Of a DNA stretch of 19,818 nt, positions 7,461 through 14,704 are shown piece after piece; within the stretch, counting starts at the first letter, position 1; every line of letters starts with the position of its first letter. The position numbers and the translations under genes are program-made. The stretch comes from Chloroflexota bacterium (GTDB lineage: Bacteria > Chloroflexota > Limnocylindria > Limnocylindrales > CSP1-4), in the NCBI GenBank assembly GCA_021789355.1, contig JAJYJR010000035.1, positions 1-19,818 of the forward strand, given 5' to 3'. Below the pieces are notes generated by a model. It searched no databases. It saw nothing but the letters and a program-made list of their open reading frames with translations, and was not told the origin of the DNA.

Positions 7461-8570
7461 TCATCGCACGACACGCGCGCCCCCTCCGGCCATCACATGC
7501 TCCACCTCGGGCAGCGTCACCATGGACGCGTCTCCCGGGGTGGTCATCGCAAGCGCGCCGTGGGCCGCCCCATACTCGAGCGCGCGCCGCGGATCGTGCC
7601 CGGTCATGAGCCCGTAGATGAGACCGGATGCGAAGGAATCTCCCCCACCCACCCGGTCCAGGATCTCGAGATCAAGCCGCGCCGTCGCCTCAAACACGGT
7701 CCCATCGACCCAGCAGACGGCCCCCCAGTCGTTGCGGGTCGCCGTGCGGGCGGAGCGTAGCGTCGTCGCGACCAGGCGCAGGTTTGGATATGTGGCAGCG
7801 AGGCGCTCCATCATACGTGTGAAGTTCGCCGGATTGAGGTCCGTCAAGGACTGATCCTGCCCGTCCACGTCAAACCCGAGCGCGGCACCGAAGTCCTCCT
7901 CATTGCCGAGCATGACGTCGACGTACGGCGCGAGCATTCGGTTGACGTCTTGCGCGCGTGCCGCGCCGCCGAACGATTGCCAGAGCGACGGGCGGTAGTT
8001 GAGGTCGTAGCTGATCACTGCGCCGTGGGACCGGGCCGCCTGCATCGCCGACAGCGCAACCTGGGGCGTGGTGGCCGATAGCGCCGCGAAGATCCCACCG
8101 GTGTGGAACCACCGGGCGGGCTCCCGTGCGAACAGCCCCTCCCAGTCCACCTCGCCCGGCAGAAGTTGCGAGATGGCCGTGTGCCCCCGGTCTGAGCAGC
8201 CGAGCGCGGCCCTGACACCGAAACCGCGCTCCGTAAAGTTCAGACCGTTGCGGGCAGAGCGGCCCACGCCGTCGTAGGACACCCAGCGCACATGCGAGAC
8301 GTCCACACCGCCCTGGAGCATCAGGTCCTCGACCAGACGACCGACGGGGTTGTCGGCCAAGGCTGTGACGATGGTGGTCCGGAGGCCGAAGGCGCGCCGC
8401 AACCCGCGGGCCACGTTGTACTCGCCACCGCCTTCCCAAACGCGGAAAGCACGGGCGGTAGAGATCCGGCTCTCCCCGGGATCGAAACGGAGCATCACCT
8501 CGCCGAGCGCGACGAGATCCCACCTGCACGCGGCGGCGGGCCGGATCTCGATGGAAAGGGGACCAGACAC
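7461..8570 (-). CDS. kdgK: 2-keto-3-deoxygluconate kinase (PfkB family)
   Basis: The enzyme phosphorylates 2-keto-3-deoxygluconate to KDPG using ATP. The 369-residue product has the PfkB N-terminal sugar-binding signature GGGEYNVARGL at 47-57 and the C-terminal signature DRVGGGDSFASGL at 305-317, with Asp311 as catalytic base. SYDLNYRPSLW (187-197) and LGNEEDFGAALG (221-232) are characteristic of KDG kinases rather than ribokinases or fructokinases. The GTG start at 8570 lies two bases after the aldolase stop and has AAGGGGG seven bases upstream. It is in operon order with the aldolase gene, which uses its product. Confidence 0.92.
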   Translation of the reverse strand: MSGPLSIEIRPAAACRWDLVALGEVMLRFDPGESRISTARAFRVWEGGGEYNVARGLRRAFGLRTTIVTALADNPVGRLVEDLMLQGGVDVSHVRWVSYDGVGRSARNGLNFTERGFGVRAALGCSDRGHTAISQLLPGEVDWEGLFAREPARWFHTGGIFAALSATTPQVALSAMQAARSHGAVISYDLNYRPSLWQSFGGAARAQDVNRMLAPYVDVMLGNEEDFGAALGFDVDGQDQSLTDLNPANFTRMMERLAATYPNLRLVATTLRSARTATRNDWGAVCWVDGTVFEATARLDLEILDRVGGGDSFASGLIYGLMTGHDPRRALEYGAAHGALAMTTPGDASMVTLPEVEHVMAGGGARVVR

Positions 8571-8572
8571 GT

Positions 8573-9253
8573 TCAAGCCCCCTTCCCGCGCGCGACACGC
8601 GCCGCCCGAACGATCGCCACCGCTTCCGACCCAAGACGACTGATGGCCGCGAAGTCGCCAGCCTCGATGAGATCCCGGGAAACAAGCCAACTCCCGCCGC
8701 AGGCCAACACCTGCGGAAGTGCGAGATAGCCCGCGAGGTTCGCTGGCCCAATCCCACCCGTCGGCACGAAGCGCATGTCTCGGTATGGCGCTGCAATCGC
8801 CCGGAGGTATGCGATCCCCCCTGACGCCTCGGCCGGGAAGAGCTTCACGATGTTCATCCCCTCCGAACGCGCCGCCTCGATCTCGGTCGGCGTGCACACC
8901 CCCGGCAGCATCGGCACGCCCAAGGCGCGCACGTGGCGAACCACGCCGGGGTTGAACCCGGGCGATACCACGAACGCGGCCCCTGCCGTGATCGCCGCCT
9001 CGGCCTGCTCCTCGCTCAGCACGGTGCCGGCCCCGACCAGCATGTCTGGGCATCGTTTCACGATCTCGGCGATCGCGTCTGCAGCCGCTGCGGAGCGAAA
9101 CGTGATCTCAGCGCACGGCAGGCCGGCAGCCAGAAGGGCCTGCGCAAGCGGTACGGCCAGGCGAGCGTCGACAAGCTCGACCACCGGGATCACGCCGAGG
9201 CGGGCGAGTGCATCCCATAGATCCTCGGGCGACTCGTCATCACCCGTGCGCAC
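8573..9253 (-). CDS. eda: KDPG/KHG aldolase
   Basis: The class I aldolase splits KDPG into pyruvate and glyceraldehyde 3-phosphate, the last step of KDG catabolism. The Schiff-base lysine is Lys137 in VKLFPAE; Glu49 in AEITFR, VGAGTVL (73-79), VSPGFNP (96-102), PGVCTPTEI (117-125) and PTGGIGPANL (164-173) are all family motifs. With the GTG start at 9253 the protein has 226 residues, slightly longer than the usual 205-215. GTG 9283 is a possible earlier start, and the ribosome binding site is weak for both. It is the first gene of its operon and faces the GH88 gene across the operator at 9311-9330. Confidence 0.93.
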   Translation of the reverse strand: MRTGDDESPEDLWDALARLGVIPVVELVDARLAVPLAQALLAAGLPCAEITFRSAAAADAIAEIVKRCPDMLVGAGTVLSEEQAEAAITAGAAFVVSPGFNPGVVRHVRALGVPMLPGVCTPTEIEAARSEGMNIVKLFPAEASGGIAYLRAIAAPYRDMRFVPTGGIGPANLAGYLALPQVLACGGSWLVSRDLIEAGDFAAISRLGSEAVAIVRAARVARGKGA

Positions 9254-9290
9254 GGTGTTCAGATCTTGACCGGCAGGGCCCACGCCGAAG

Positions 9291-9298
9291 ACTATAGT
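9291..9298. promoter_or_regulatory. Palindromic -10-like element in the divergent promoter region
   Basis: ACTATAGT is its own reverse complement, so it offers a TATAGT box to both strands. It lies 38 bp upstream of the aldolase start and 14 bp from the LacI operator. On the minus strand the -35 position falls inside the operator; on the plus strand a TTGACC at 9266-9271 is present but about 21 bp away, which is too far for a good match. It is more likely to drive the aldolase operon. Confidence 0.4.
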
Positions 9299-9310
9299 CC
9301 TTTGGTCGGG

Positions 9311-9330
9311 GAAAGAAAACGCTTTCTTTC
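9311..9330. promoter_or_regulatory. LacI-type operator between the eda-kdgK and GH88 operons
   Basis: GAAAGAAAACGCTTTCTTTC is a 20-bp inverted repeat with one mismatched pair (18 of 20 positions symmetric) and the central CG typical of LacI-family operators. It sits in the 193-bp divergent intergenic region, 58 bp upstream of the aldolase start and 117 bp upstream of the GH88 start. The repressor gene is in the same locus and has a related site in front of it. Confidence 0.75.
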
Positions 9331-9446
9331 CAAGCCCGGGTGGCGTACCGTTACCGGGGGACGGGCGGAGGTGCCAGAGGGAGAGAGGTGGCACATCATC
9401 GCGGCGCCCGCCTGCTGCAGCCTGTACGGAGCGATAGACAGACGAG

Positions 9447-10841
9447 ATGCTGAGGAGCGAGCCGATTCTGACCGCTCAAGACTTGCTGACGGCGGTCACG
9501 CGGATGTGGGAGGTCTCCGCACCCAAGCTCCGGGCCATCGATGCGGATTGGCCACCCGGCAGCGGGGCGCCGGTGTTCACGATAGAGGGTCGGTACACGG
9601 CCCGCGGGTGGACGGAATGGACCCAGGGGTTCCAGTTTGGCTCTGCACTGCTGCAGTTCGATGCGACCGGTGACCCGTGGTTCCTGGAGACGGGCCGGAC
9701 GGCAACCTGGGAACGAATGCGAGTCCACGTGACGCACATCGGCGTCCACGACCACGGGTTCAACAACGTCAGCACGTACGGGAACCTTTGGCGGCTGGGG
9801 CGCGAGGGTCGGGTGGACATGTCGGCCGCCGAGGCACGAGGACTGGAGCTCGCGCTCGCGGCCAGCGGAGCGGTCCAGGCGGCGCGCTGGACCAAGACCG
9901 CGGGCGGGGGCGGGTTCGTGCACTCGTTCAACGGGCCGCATTCGCTCTTCGTCGACACGCTCCGCTCGCTCCGCTCGCTCGCCCTCGCCCACCAGCTCGG
10001 ACACGTGCTCATGGGGGAACACGACGAGCGGATCTCGCTGCTCGGTCGTTTGGTCGCCCACGCCCGCGCGACCGCCACGTACTCCGTGTACTACGGCCAG
10101 GGGCGCGACACGTACGACGTCCGCGGGCGGACGGCCCACGAGAGCATCTTCAACGCCACGGATGGCCTGTATCGATGCCCGAGCTCCCAGCAGGGGTGGT
10201 CGCCATTCACGACCTGGACCCGCGGACTCGCATGGGCGATGTGTGGCTTCGCTGAGCAGCTTGAATGGCTCGCCACCCTGCCCGGCGACGAACTCGACCC
10301 TCTTGGAGGCCGGGCCGAGGTAGAGACCTTCATGCGGGAGGCGGCGCAGGCCACATGCGACTTCTACATCGCCAACACGCCGACCGACGGCGTGCCCTAC
10401 TGGGACACCGGTGCCCCCGGCTTGACGCACCTCGGTGACTACCTCGAGCGACCCGCGGATCCGTTCAATTCGCACGAACCGGTCGATAGCTCGGCCGCCG
10501 CGATCGGCGCGCAGGGGTTGCTGCGGCTTGGGCGTTACCTCCTCGGCCGGGGCGAGCCCGTCGGCTCGAAGTACTGGCAGGCGGGGTTGACGGTGTCCCG
10601 AACGCTGCTCGATGAGCCGTACCTGAGCGAGGATCCTGCTCATCAGGGGCTCCTGCTCCACTCCGTGTACCACCGGCCTAACGGGTGGGATCACGTTCCG
10701 GCTGGCCGCACCGTACCGTCGGGAGAGTCGTGCATGTGGGGTGACTACCACCTGCGTGAGCTGGCGACGTATCTCGGGCGGGTGGGCCGCAACGAGACGT
10801 ACCACTCGTTCTTCGGTCCGCCCCGGGTAGAGGCACGATGA
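9447..10841 (+). CDS. Glycoside hydrolase family 88-like unsaturated glycuronyl hydrolase
   Basis: GH88 enzymes hydrate the vinyl ether of 4,5-unsaturated uronic acids at the ends of lyase products, releasing the keto-deoxy uronate. The 464-residue protein shows the family's alpha/alpha-barrel pattern. GVHDHGFNNVSTYG (99-112) carries Asp102 and FVDTLRSL (168-175) carries Asp170, at the positions of the two catalytic aspartates of Bacillus UGL (Asp88 and Asp149). WTRGLAWAMCGFAE (257-270), GVPYWDTGAPG (315-325), DSSAAAIGAQGLL (347-359), GLLLHSVYH (401-409) and WGDYHLRE (431-438) complete the fold. No signal peptide is seen, so it acts in the cytoplasm on imported oligosaccharides. It is longer than typical members (about 370-400). 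The ATG at 9447 has only a weak binding site. The stop overlaps the next start (ATGA). Confidence 0.85.
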   Translation: MLRSEPILTAQDLLTAVTRMWEVSAPKLRAIDADWPPGSGAPVFTIEGRYTARGWTEWTQGFQFGSALLQFDATGDPWFLETGRTATWERMRVHVTHIGVHDHGFNNVSTYGNLWRLGREGRVDMSAAEARGLELALAASGAVQAARWTKTAGGGGFVHSFNGPHSLFVDTLRSLRSLALAHQLGHVLMGEHDERISLLGRLVAHARATATYSVYYGQGRDTYDVRGRTAHESIFNATDGLYRCPSSQQGWSPFTTWTRGLAWAMCGFAEQLEWLATLPGDELDPLGGRAEVETFMREAAQATCDFYIANTPTDGVPYWDTGAPGLTHLGDYLERPADPFNSHEPVDSSAAAIGAQGLLRLGRYLLGRGEPVGSKYWQAGLTVSRTLLDEPYLSEDPAHQGLLLHSVYHRPNGWDHVPAGRTVPSGESCMWGDYHLRELATYLGRVGRNETYHSFFGPPRVEAR

Positions 10842-11611
10842 AGACCCGTCGAGTCGCGCTCGTGACAGGAGGCGGCCGAGGCATCGGGCTTGGCATCGCC
10901 CTCGCCCTGGCGACCGACGGGTTCGACATCGCGATCTGCGGTCGGAGCCCCGTTGTTGGCGTACAAGAGGCGCTCGACCGCCTTCACGATGTCGGCGCGG
11001 ACGTCGCCTACATCCAGGCCGACATCGGCCGGCGCGCTGACCGCGAGATGCTCCTTGCCGCCCTCCGGGATCGTTTTGGCCGGCTCGACGTGCTCGTCAA
11101 CAACGCCGGCGTCGCACCGGAAGTTCGCGCGGACATTCTGGAGGCCGGCGAGGAGAGCTTCGAGCGGGTCCTCCGCATCAACCTCCAAGGCCCCTATTTC
11201 CTGACCCAATCCGTCGCGCGCTGGATGATCGCGCAGGCGGGCGAGCGCGCCTTCGATGGATCGATCGTGATCATCTCGTCGGTGTCGGCGACCGTCCCCT
11301 CGACCAACCGCGGCGATTACTGCATCTCGAAGGCCGGCTTGGGCATGCTCACCCGCCTGTGGGCGGTCCGCCTCGCAGAGTTCGGTATCCCTGTCTACGA
11401 AGTCCGTCCCGGAATCGTGTGGACGGACATGAGTTCCGGGGCCCAGGAGAAGTACGATCGGCTCATCTCCGAGGGCTTGCTGCTCCAACCGCGGTGGGGA
11501 CAGCCTGAGGACGTCGGGAGAGCCGTCGCGATGCTGGCTCGCGGAGACCTCCGGTACAGCACTGGCAGCGTGGTCATGGTGGACGGCGGCATGACCATTC
11601 CTCGGCTGTGA
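10838..11611 (+). CDS. SDR-family NAD(P)-dependent oxidoreductase
   Basis: This is a 257-residue classical short-chain dehydrogenase. It has TGGGRGIG at 10-17 for cofactor binding, NNAG at 88-91, a Ser near 147 in IIISS-like sequence, the catalytic YxxxK at Tyr161-Lys165 (YCISK) and the C-terminal GSVVMVDGG. It resembles 3-ketoacyl-ACP reductase-like proteins, a grouping that also contains KduD, the enzyme that reduces 5-keto-4-deoxyuronate isomer to KDG. The ATG overlaps the GH88 stop (ATGA) with GAGG four bases upstream, so it is coupled to the hydrolase. From context a KduD-like reduction is the most likely role, but other sugar-ketone reductions are possible. Confidence 0.88.
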   Translation: MKTRRVALVTGGGRGIGLGIALALATDGFDIAICGRSPVVGVQEALDRLHDVGADVAYIQADIGRRADREMLLAALRDRFGRLDVLVNNAGVAPEVRADILEAGEESFERVLRINLQGPYFLTQSVARWMIAQAGERAFDGSIVIISSVSATVPSTNRGDYCISKAGLGMLTRLWAVRLAEFGIPVYEVRPGIVWTDMSSGAQEKYDRLISEGLLLQPRWGQPEDVGRAVAMLARGDLRYSTGSVVMVDGGMTIPRL

Positions 11612-11670
11612 CGCCGGGGCGCAGCGTTCCCGGCACGGGTGGTCGCAACCCGACGCGTCGCCCCGGTCAC
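11608..11670 (+). terminator. Inverted repeat after the SDR gene
   Basis: The arms GTGA-CG-CCGGGGCG (11608-11621) and CGCCCCGGTCAC (11659-11670) pair over 12 bp with a two-base bulge and a 37-base loop. The left arm includes the SDR stop codon. No T-run follows, so it is not a standard intrinsic terminator. It could reduce read-through or stabilise the upstream mRNA, separating GH88-SDR from the ETF module. The rest of the 175-bp gap shows no promoter I can name. Confidence 0.35.
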
Positions 11671-11786
11671 GGGCGCGGCTCGACCGTCGCCGTGCGCTGC
11701 CTGGCCCACATGTGGCCCTGTACCCTCGGGCCCTGTTCCGTCTCCGTCCCTCTTTCAATGGCTGCGCCGAGCGCCAGAAGACGCTG

Positions 11787-13910
11787 ATGTTCCACGCCTA
11801 CACCGACGTCCCCGGCTACCTCCTCGTGTTCCCCCTCATCTACGGAGCCTTCGTCTATTTCGCGCTGGCGATGGCACGGCACCTCCGGGTCGTCGCCCTC
11901 GCCCGCCGATCGAGTCCGTCCCCAGCGCCAAGCCTCCGGATCGGCGGGCTCCTGGTCTACGCGCTGGGGCAGGCGAAGATGTTCCGCGACCCTCGCGCGG
12001 GAGCAATGCATGTAGTGATCTTCTGGGGATTCGTCATCCTGTCGGTGGGGACGGCGGACATCGCCACCGCGGGGATAGTGCAGGCGGTCTTGGCGTGGCC
12101 TCTCGGGGGAGCTATCTGGTCGGTCGTTGCCACCCTCCAAAACCTTGCTGCCGCGGCCGTGCTGGTCGCGCTCACCTATGCCGCCTGGCGGCGGCTGGTC
12201 ACCCGGCCAACCCGCCTCACGCTGACACGGGACGGCCTCGTGATCCTGGGACTCATTGCCGGAATCGTCGCGTCCGAAGTGTGCTCAATGGCCCTGCAGG
12301 CGGCCCTCACCGGCGATCGGCCAGGTGCTTTCATGACGAACGCGCTGGGCGCACTCGTCCGCTCAGAGGATCGACAGCTGCTTGATGCCGGGTTCGTGGC
12401 GTCGTGGTGGGCTCACATGATCCTCGTTGCCGGGTTCGTCTGCTACCTACCGGGGAGCAAGCATCTCCACATCGTCACGAGCTTCTTCAACGTCTACCTC
12501 CGCAAACTCACCCCGCGTGGGGAGTTGCCCGCGATGGACTTGGCGCGCGAGGATCAGGCGTTCGGCGCCCGCACGATCGCGGACCTCGGACGGAAGGATC
12601 TGCTCGACGCATTCACCTGCACGGAATGCGGGCGATGCCAGGATGCCTGTCCCGCCAGCGCCACGGGCAAGCCGCTCAACCCGAAAGCCATGGTCATGGG
12701 CATCCGTCACATGGCGGTCATGGCGGAGGCAGGCCACCCGCTGATCTCGCTCTCGTCAGAGGCCCCGGGCGTCGTGGTCCAGACGGGGGAGCGGACCGCC
12801 TATCTCGGCGCTCCCATAGTCGGGGAGGCGATCTCGTTCGACGCGGTCTGGGATTGCGTGACGTGTGGCGCGTGCGTTGAGGCCTGCCCGGTGCTCATCG
12901 AGCACGTCGACAAGATCGTGGACCTGCGCCGGAACCTGGTCCTGGAGGAATCGCGCTTCCCGGCAGAGCTGGGTGGAGCGTTCCGGCACCTAGAGCAGGC
13001 CAGTAACCCCTGGGGCGAGCCGCAGTCGGCTCGGGGAGACTGGACCTTGGATCTGCCGTTCGCGGTTCACACCGTTGCCGATCTGGCCTTGTCCGGCGAT
13101 CTCGACAGTCTTGAGGTCTTGTACTGGGTCGGTTGCTCGGCCTCCTACGACGACCGCAACCGGAGGATTGCAGGGGCGATGGCGACCTGCCTGCACGCAG
13201 CTGACGTCCGCTTTGCGATCCTCGGGCGCGAGGAGACGTGCACAGGGGACCCAGCCCGCCGCATGGGCAACGAGTACCTATTTCAGATGCTCGCCGCGCA
13301 AAACATCGACACGCTGGCGCGCTACGGGATGGAGCGGCGAACCATCGTCACGACGTGCCCGCACTGCTACAACACGATCGCAAACGAGTACGGCCAGCTC
13401 GGCGGCTACTTCGAAGTGGTTCACCATGCCGTGTACTTGCAGCGGCTCATCGCTTCCGGCCGCCTCCAGCTGGTCGCGGCGGCAGCCGGGAATGTCGTCG
13501 TGACCCTCCACGATAGCTGCTACCTGTCCCGCTACAACGACGTGGTCGCAGAGCCTCGCGCCCTGCTCGCGGCGGCCGGCGGGATCGAGCTGCGCGAGAT
13601 GTCGCGGTCGGGCCGCGACACGTTCTGCTGCGGAGCCGGAGGCGGCCATCTGTGGATGGAGGAGACCCGCGGGACCCGGATCAACGCCGAGCGCACACGC
13701 GACGTGCTGGTCACGGGAGCGCGGACCGTCGTGACCGAGTGCCCGTACTGCATGACCATGATCCGAGACGGGATCGCCGACGCGGGGCAATCGGCCGGAA
13801 TCGCCACGGTCGATCTCGCCGAGATTCTCGCTCAGCGGGTTGTCCATCAAAGTGTCGACCGGGGGACGCCCGCCGCCGTTGCCACCTCGCGCTCGGAACC
13901 CGTTCGATAG
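11787..13910 (+). CDS. Membrane ETF:quinone oxidoreductase (heterodisulfide reductase-like iron-sulfur protein, EMO/EtfD type)
   Basis: This 707-residue protein passes electrons from reduced ETF to membrane quinones. Five membrane helices form a NarI-like domain (about residues 10-30, 73-93, 110-134, 149-171 and 203-221) with histidines such as His74 and His210 as possible heme b ligands. Two [4Fe-4S] motifs follow, CTECGRCQDACP (278-289) and CVTCGACVEACP (357-368). Two CCG domains complete it: Cys450, Cys485 and the CPHC at 524-527, then Cys578, the FCCGAGGG at 613-620 and the CPYC at 652-655. This NarI-ferredoxin-CCG-CCG layout is that of the DUF224-type ETF:menaquinone oxidoreductases, and the next two genes encode ETF. 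ATG 11787 is chosen over GTG 11712 because it begins directly before the first helix. No homologue of the flavin-type ETF-QO is present. Confidence 0.88.
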   Translation: MFHAYTDVPGYLLVFPLIYGAFVYFALAMARHLRVVALARRSSPSPAPSLRIGGLLVYALGQAKMFRDPRAGAMHVVIFWGFVILSVGTADIATAGIVQAVLAWPLGGAIWSVVATLQNLAAAAVLVALTYAAWRRLVTRPTRLTLTRDGLVILGLIAGIVASEVCSMALQAALTGDRPGAFMTNALGALVRSEDRQLLDAGFVASWWAHMILVAGFVCYLPGSKHLHIVTSFFNVYLRKLTPRGELPAMDLAREDQAFGARTIADLGRKDLLDAFTCTECGRCQDACPASATGKPLNPKAMVMGIRHMAVMAEAGHPLISLSSEAPGVVVQTGERTAYLGAPIVGEAISFDAVWDCVTCGACVEACPVLIEHVDKIVDLRRNLVLEESRFPAELGGAFRHLEQASNPWGEPQSARGDWTLDLPFAVHTVADLALSGDLDSLEVLYWVGCSASYDDRNRRIAGAMATCLHAADVRFAILGREETCTGDPARRMGNEYLFQMLAAQNIDTLARYGMERRTIVTTCPHCYNTIANEYGQLGGYFEVVHHAVYLQRLIASGRLQLVAAAAGNVVVTLHDSCYLSRYNDVVAEPRALLAAAGGIELREMSRSGRDTFCCGAGGGHLWMEETRGTRINAERTRDVLVTGARTVVTECPYCMTMIRDGIADAGQSAGIATVDLAEILAQRVVHQSVDRGTPAAVATSRSEPVR

Positions 13911-13918
13911 GAGCAACA

Positions 13919-14704
13919 ATGAATGTCGTCGTCCTGGTGAAAGCCGTCCCGAACACGAGCGCAGACGAGCGGCTGCTGCCGGACCTGCGGCTGGATCGTG
14001 CGGCCGCAGATCCGATCATCAACCCCAACGACGAGTACGCGCTCGAGGTCGCGATTCGCTTTGCCGAGAGCGTCGCCGGTGTGCACACCACCATGCTCTC
14101 GATGGGGCCGGCGGGTGCATGGCCCGGGCTGACCAAGGGCATCGCGGCAGGCATACACGAGGCGATCCTGGTGACCGACCCTGCGCTCGAAGGATCGTGC
14201 GCCCTGTCGACCGCCAACGTGCTCGCCGCGGCGCTGAAGCGGGCCGAGTTCGACCTCGCGATCGCCGGCCTAGACACGCCGGATGGGCGCGCTGGCATCG
14301 TGCCCGCTGCCGTCGCAAGCCTTCTTGGCGTGCCGTTCCTCTCGCACGCCAGCGCAGTGTCTGTCCATGGCGAACGAGTCGAGATCCGTCGCCTGCGCGA
14401 CGACGGACACGAGACCCTTGAGGCCGCCCTGCCGGCTCTGGTGACGGTGACGCAAACCGTCGGTGAGCTCCGGTACCCGACCCTCCGCGGGATCATGGCT
14501 GCGCGGTCGCGAAGGCCCACCACCTGGAGCCTCACCGAGCTCGGACTGACCGCCGCGGACGTCGGTGGCCAGCGGGCCAGCACTGCGGTCCTCGGCGTCG
14601 AGTCGCCTGCCCCCCGGCCCCCTACGAAGGTCGTCACAGGGACCGCGGACGCGGCGGTGCGCGAGGTGCTCCAGTTCCTCGCAGAACGGAGGCTACTGCC
14701 GTGA
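13919..14704 (+). CDS. etfB: Electron transfer flavoprotein beta subunit
   Basis: EtfB forms with EtfA a soluble heterodimer carrying FAD and usually AMP, moving electrons from flavin dehydrogenases to a membrane oxidoreductase. The 261-residue product starts with the family pattern MNVVVLVKAVPNT, has INPNDEYALEVAIRF near 40-54, and LDTPDGRAGIVPAAVASLLG in the AMP-binding loop region. ATG 13919 has AGGAG five bases upstream, and this site overlaps the stop codon of the upstream membrane protein gene, so the two are translated together. EtfB proteins that bifurcate electrons to ferredoxin usually come with FixC/FixX or Bcd partners; none is here, so simple electron carriage is more likely. Confidence 0.93.
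   Translation: MNVVVLVKAVPNTSADERLLPDLRLDRAAADPIINPNDEYALEVAIRFAESVAGVHTTMLSMGPAGAWPGLTKGIAAGIHEAILVTDPALEGSCALSTANVLAAALKRAEFDLAIAGLDTPDGRAGIVPAAVASLLGVPFLSHASAVSVHGERVEIRRLRDDGHETLEAALPALVTVTQTVGELRYPTLRGIMAARSRRPTTWSLTELGLTAADVGGQRASTAVLGVESPAPRPPTKVVTGTADAAVREVLQFLAERRLLP

Noticed and set aside
9396..10805. A 469-codon minus-strand frame opposite the GH88 gene
   Set aside because: The GH88 frame shows conserved catalytic and fold motifs and sits in an overlapping operon; the opposite frame has none.
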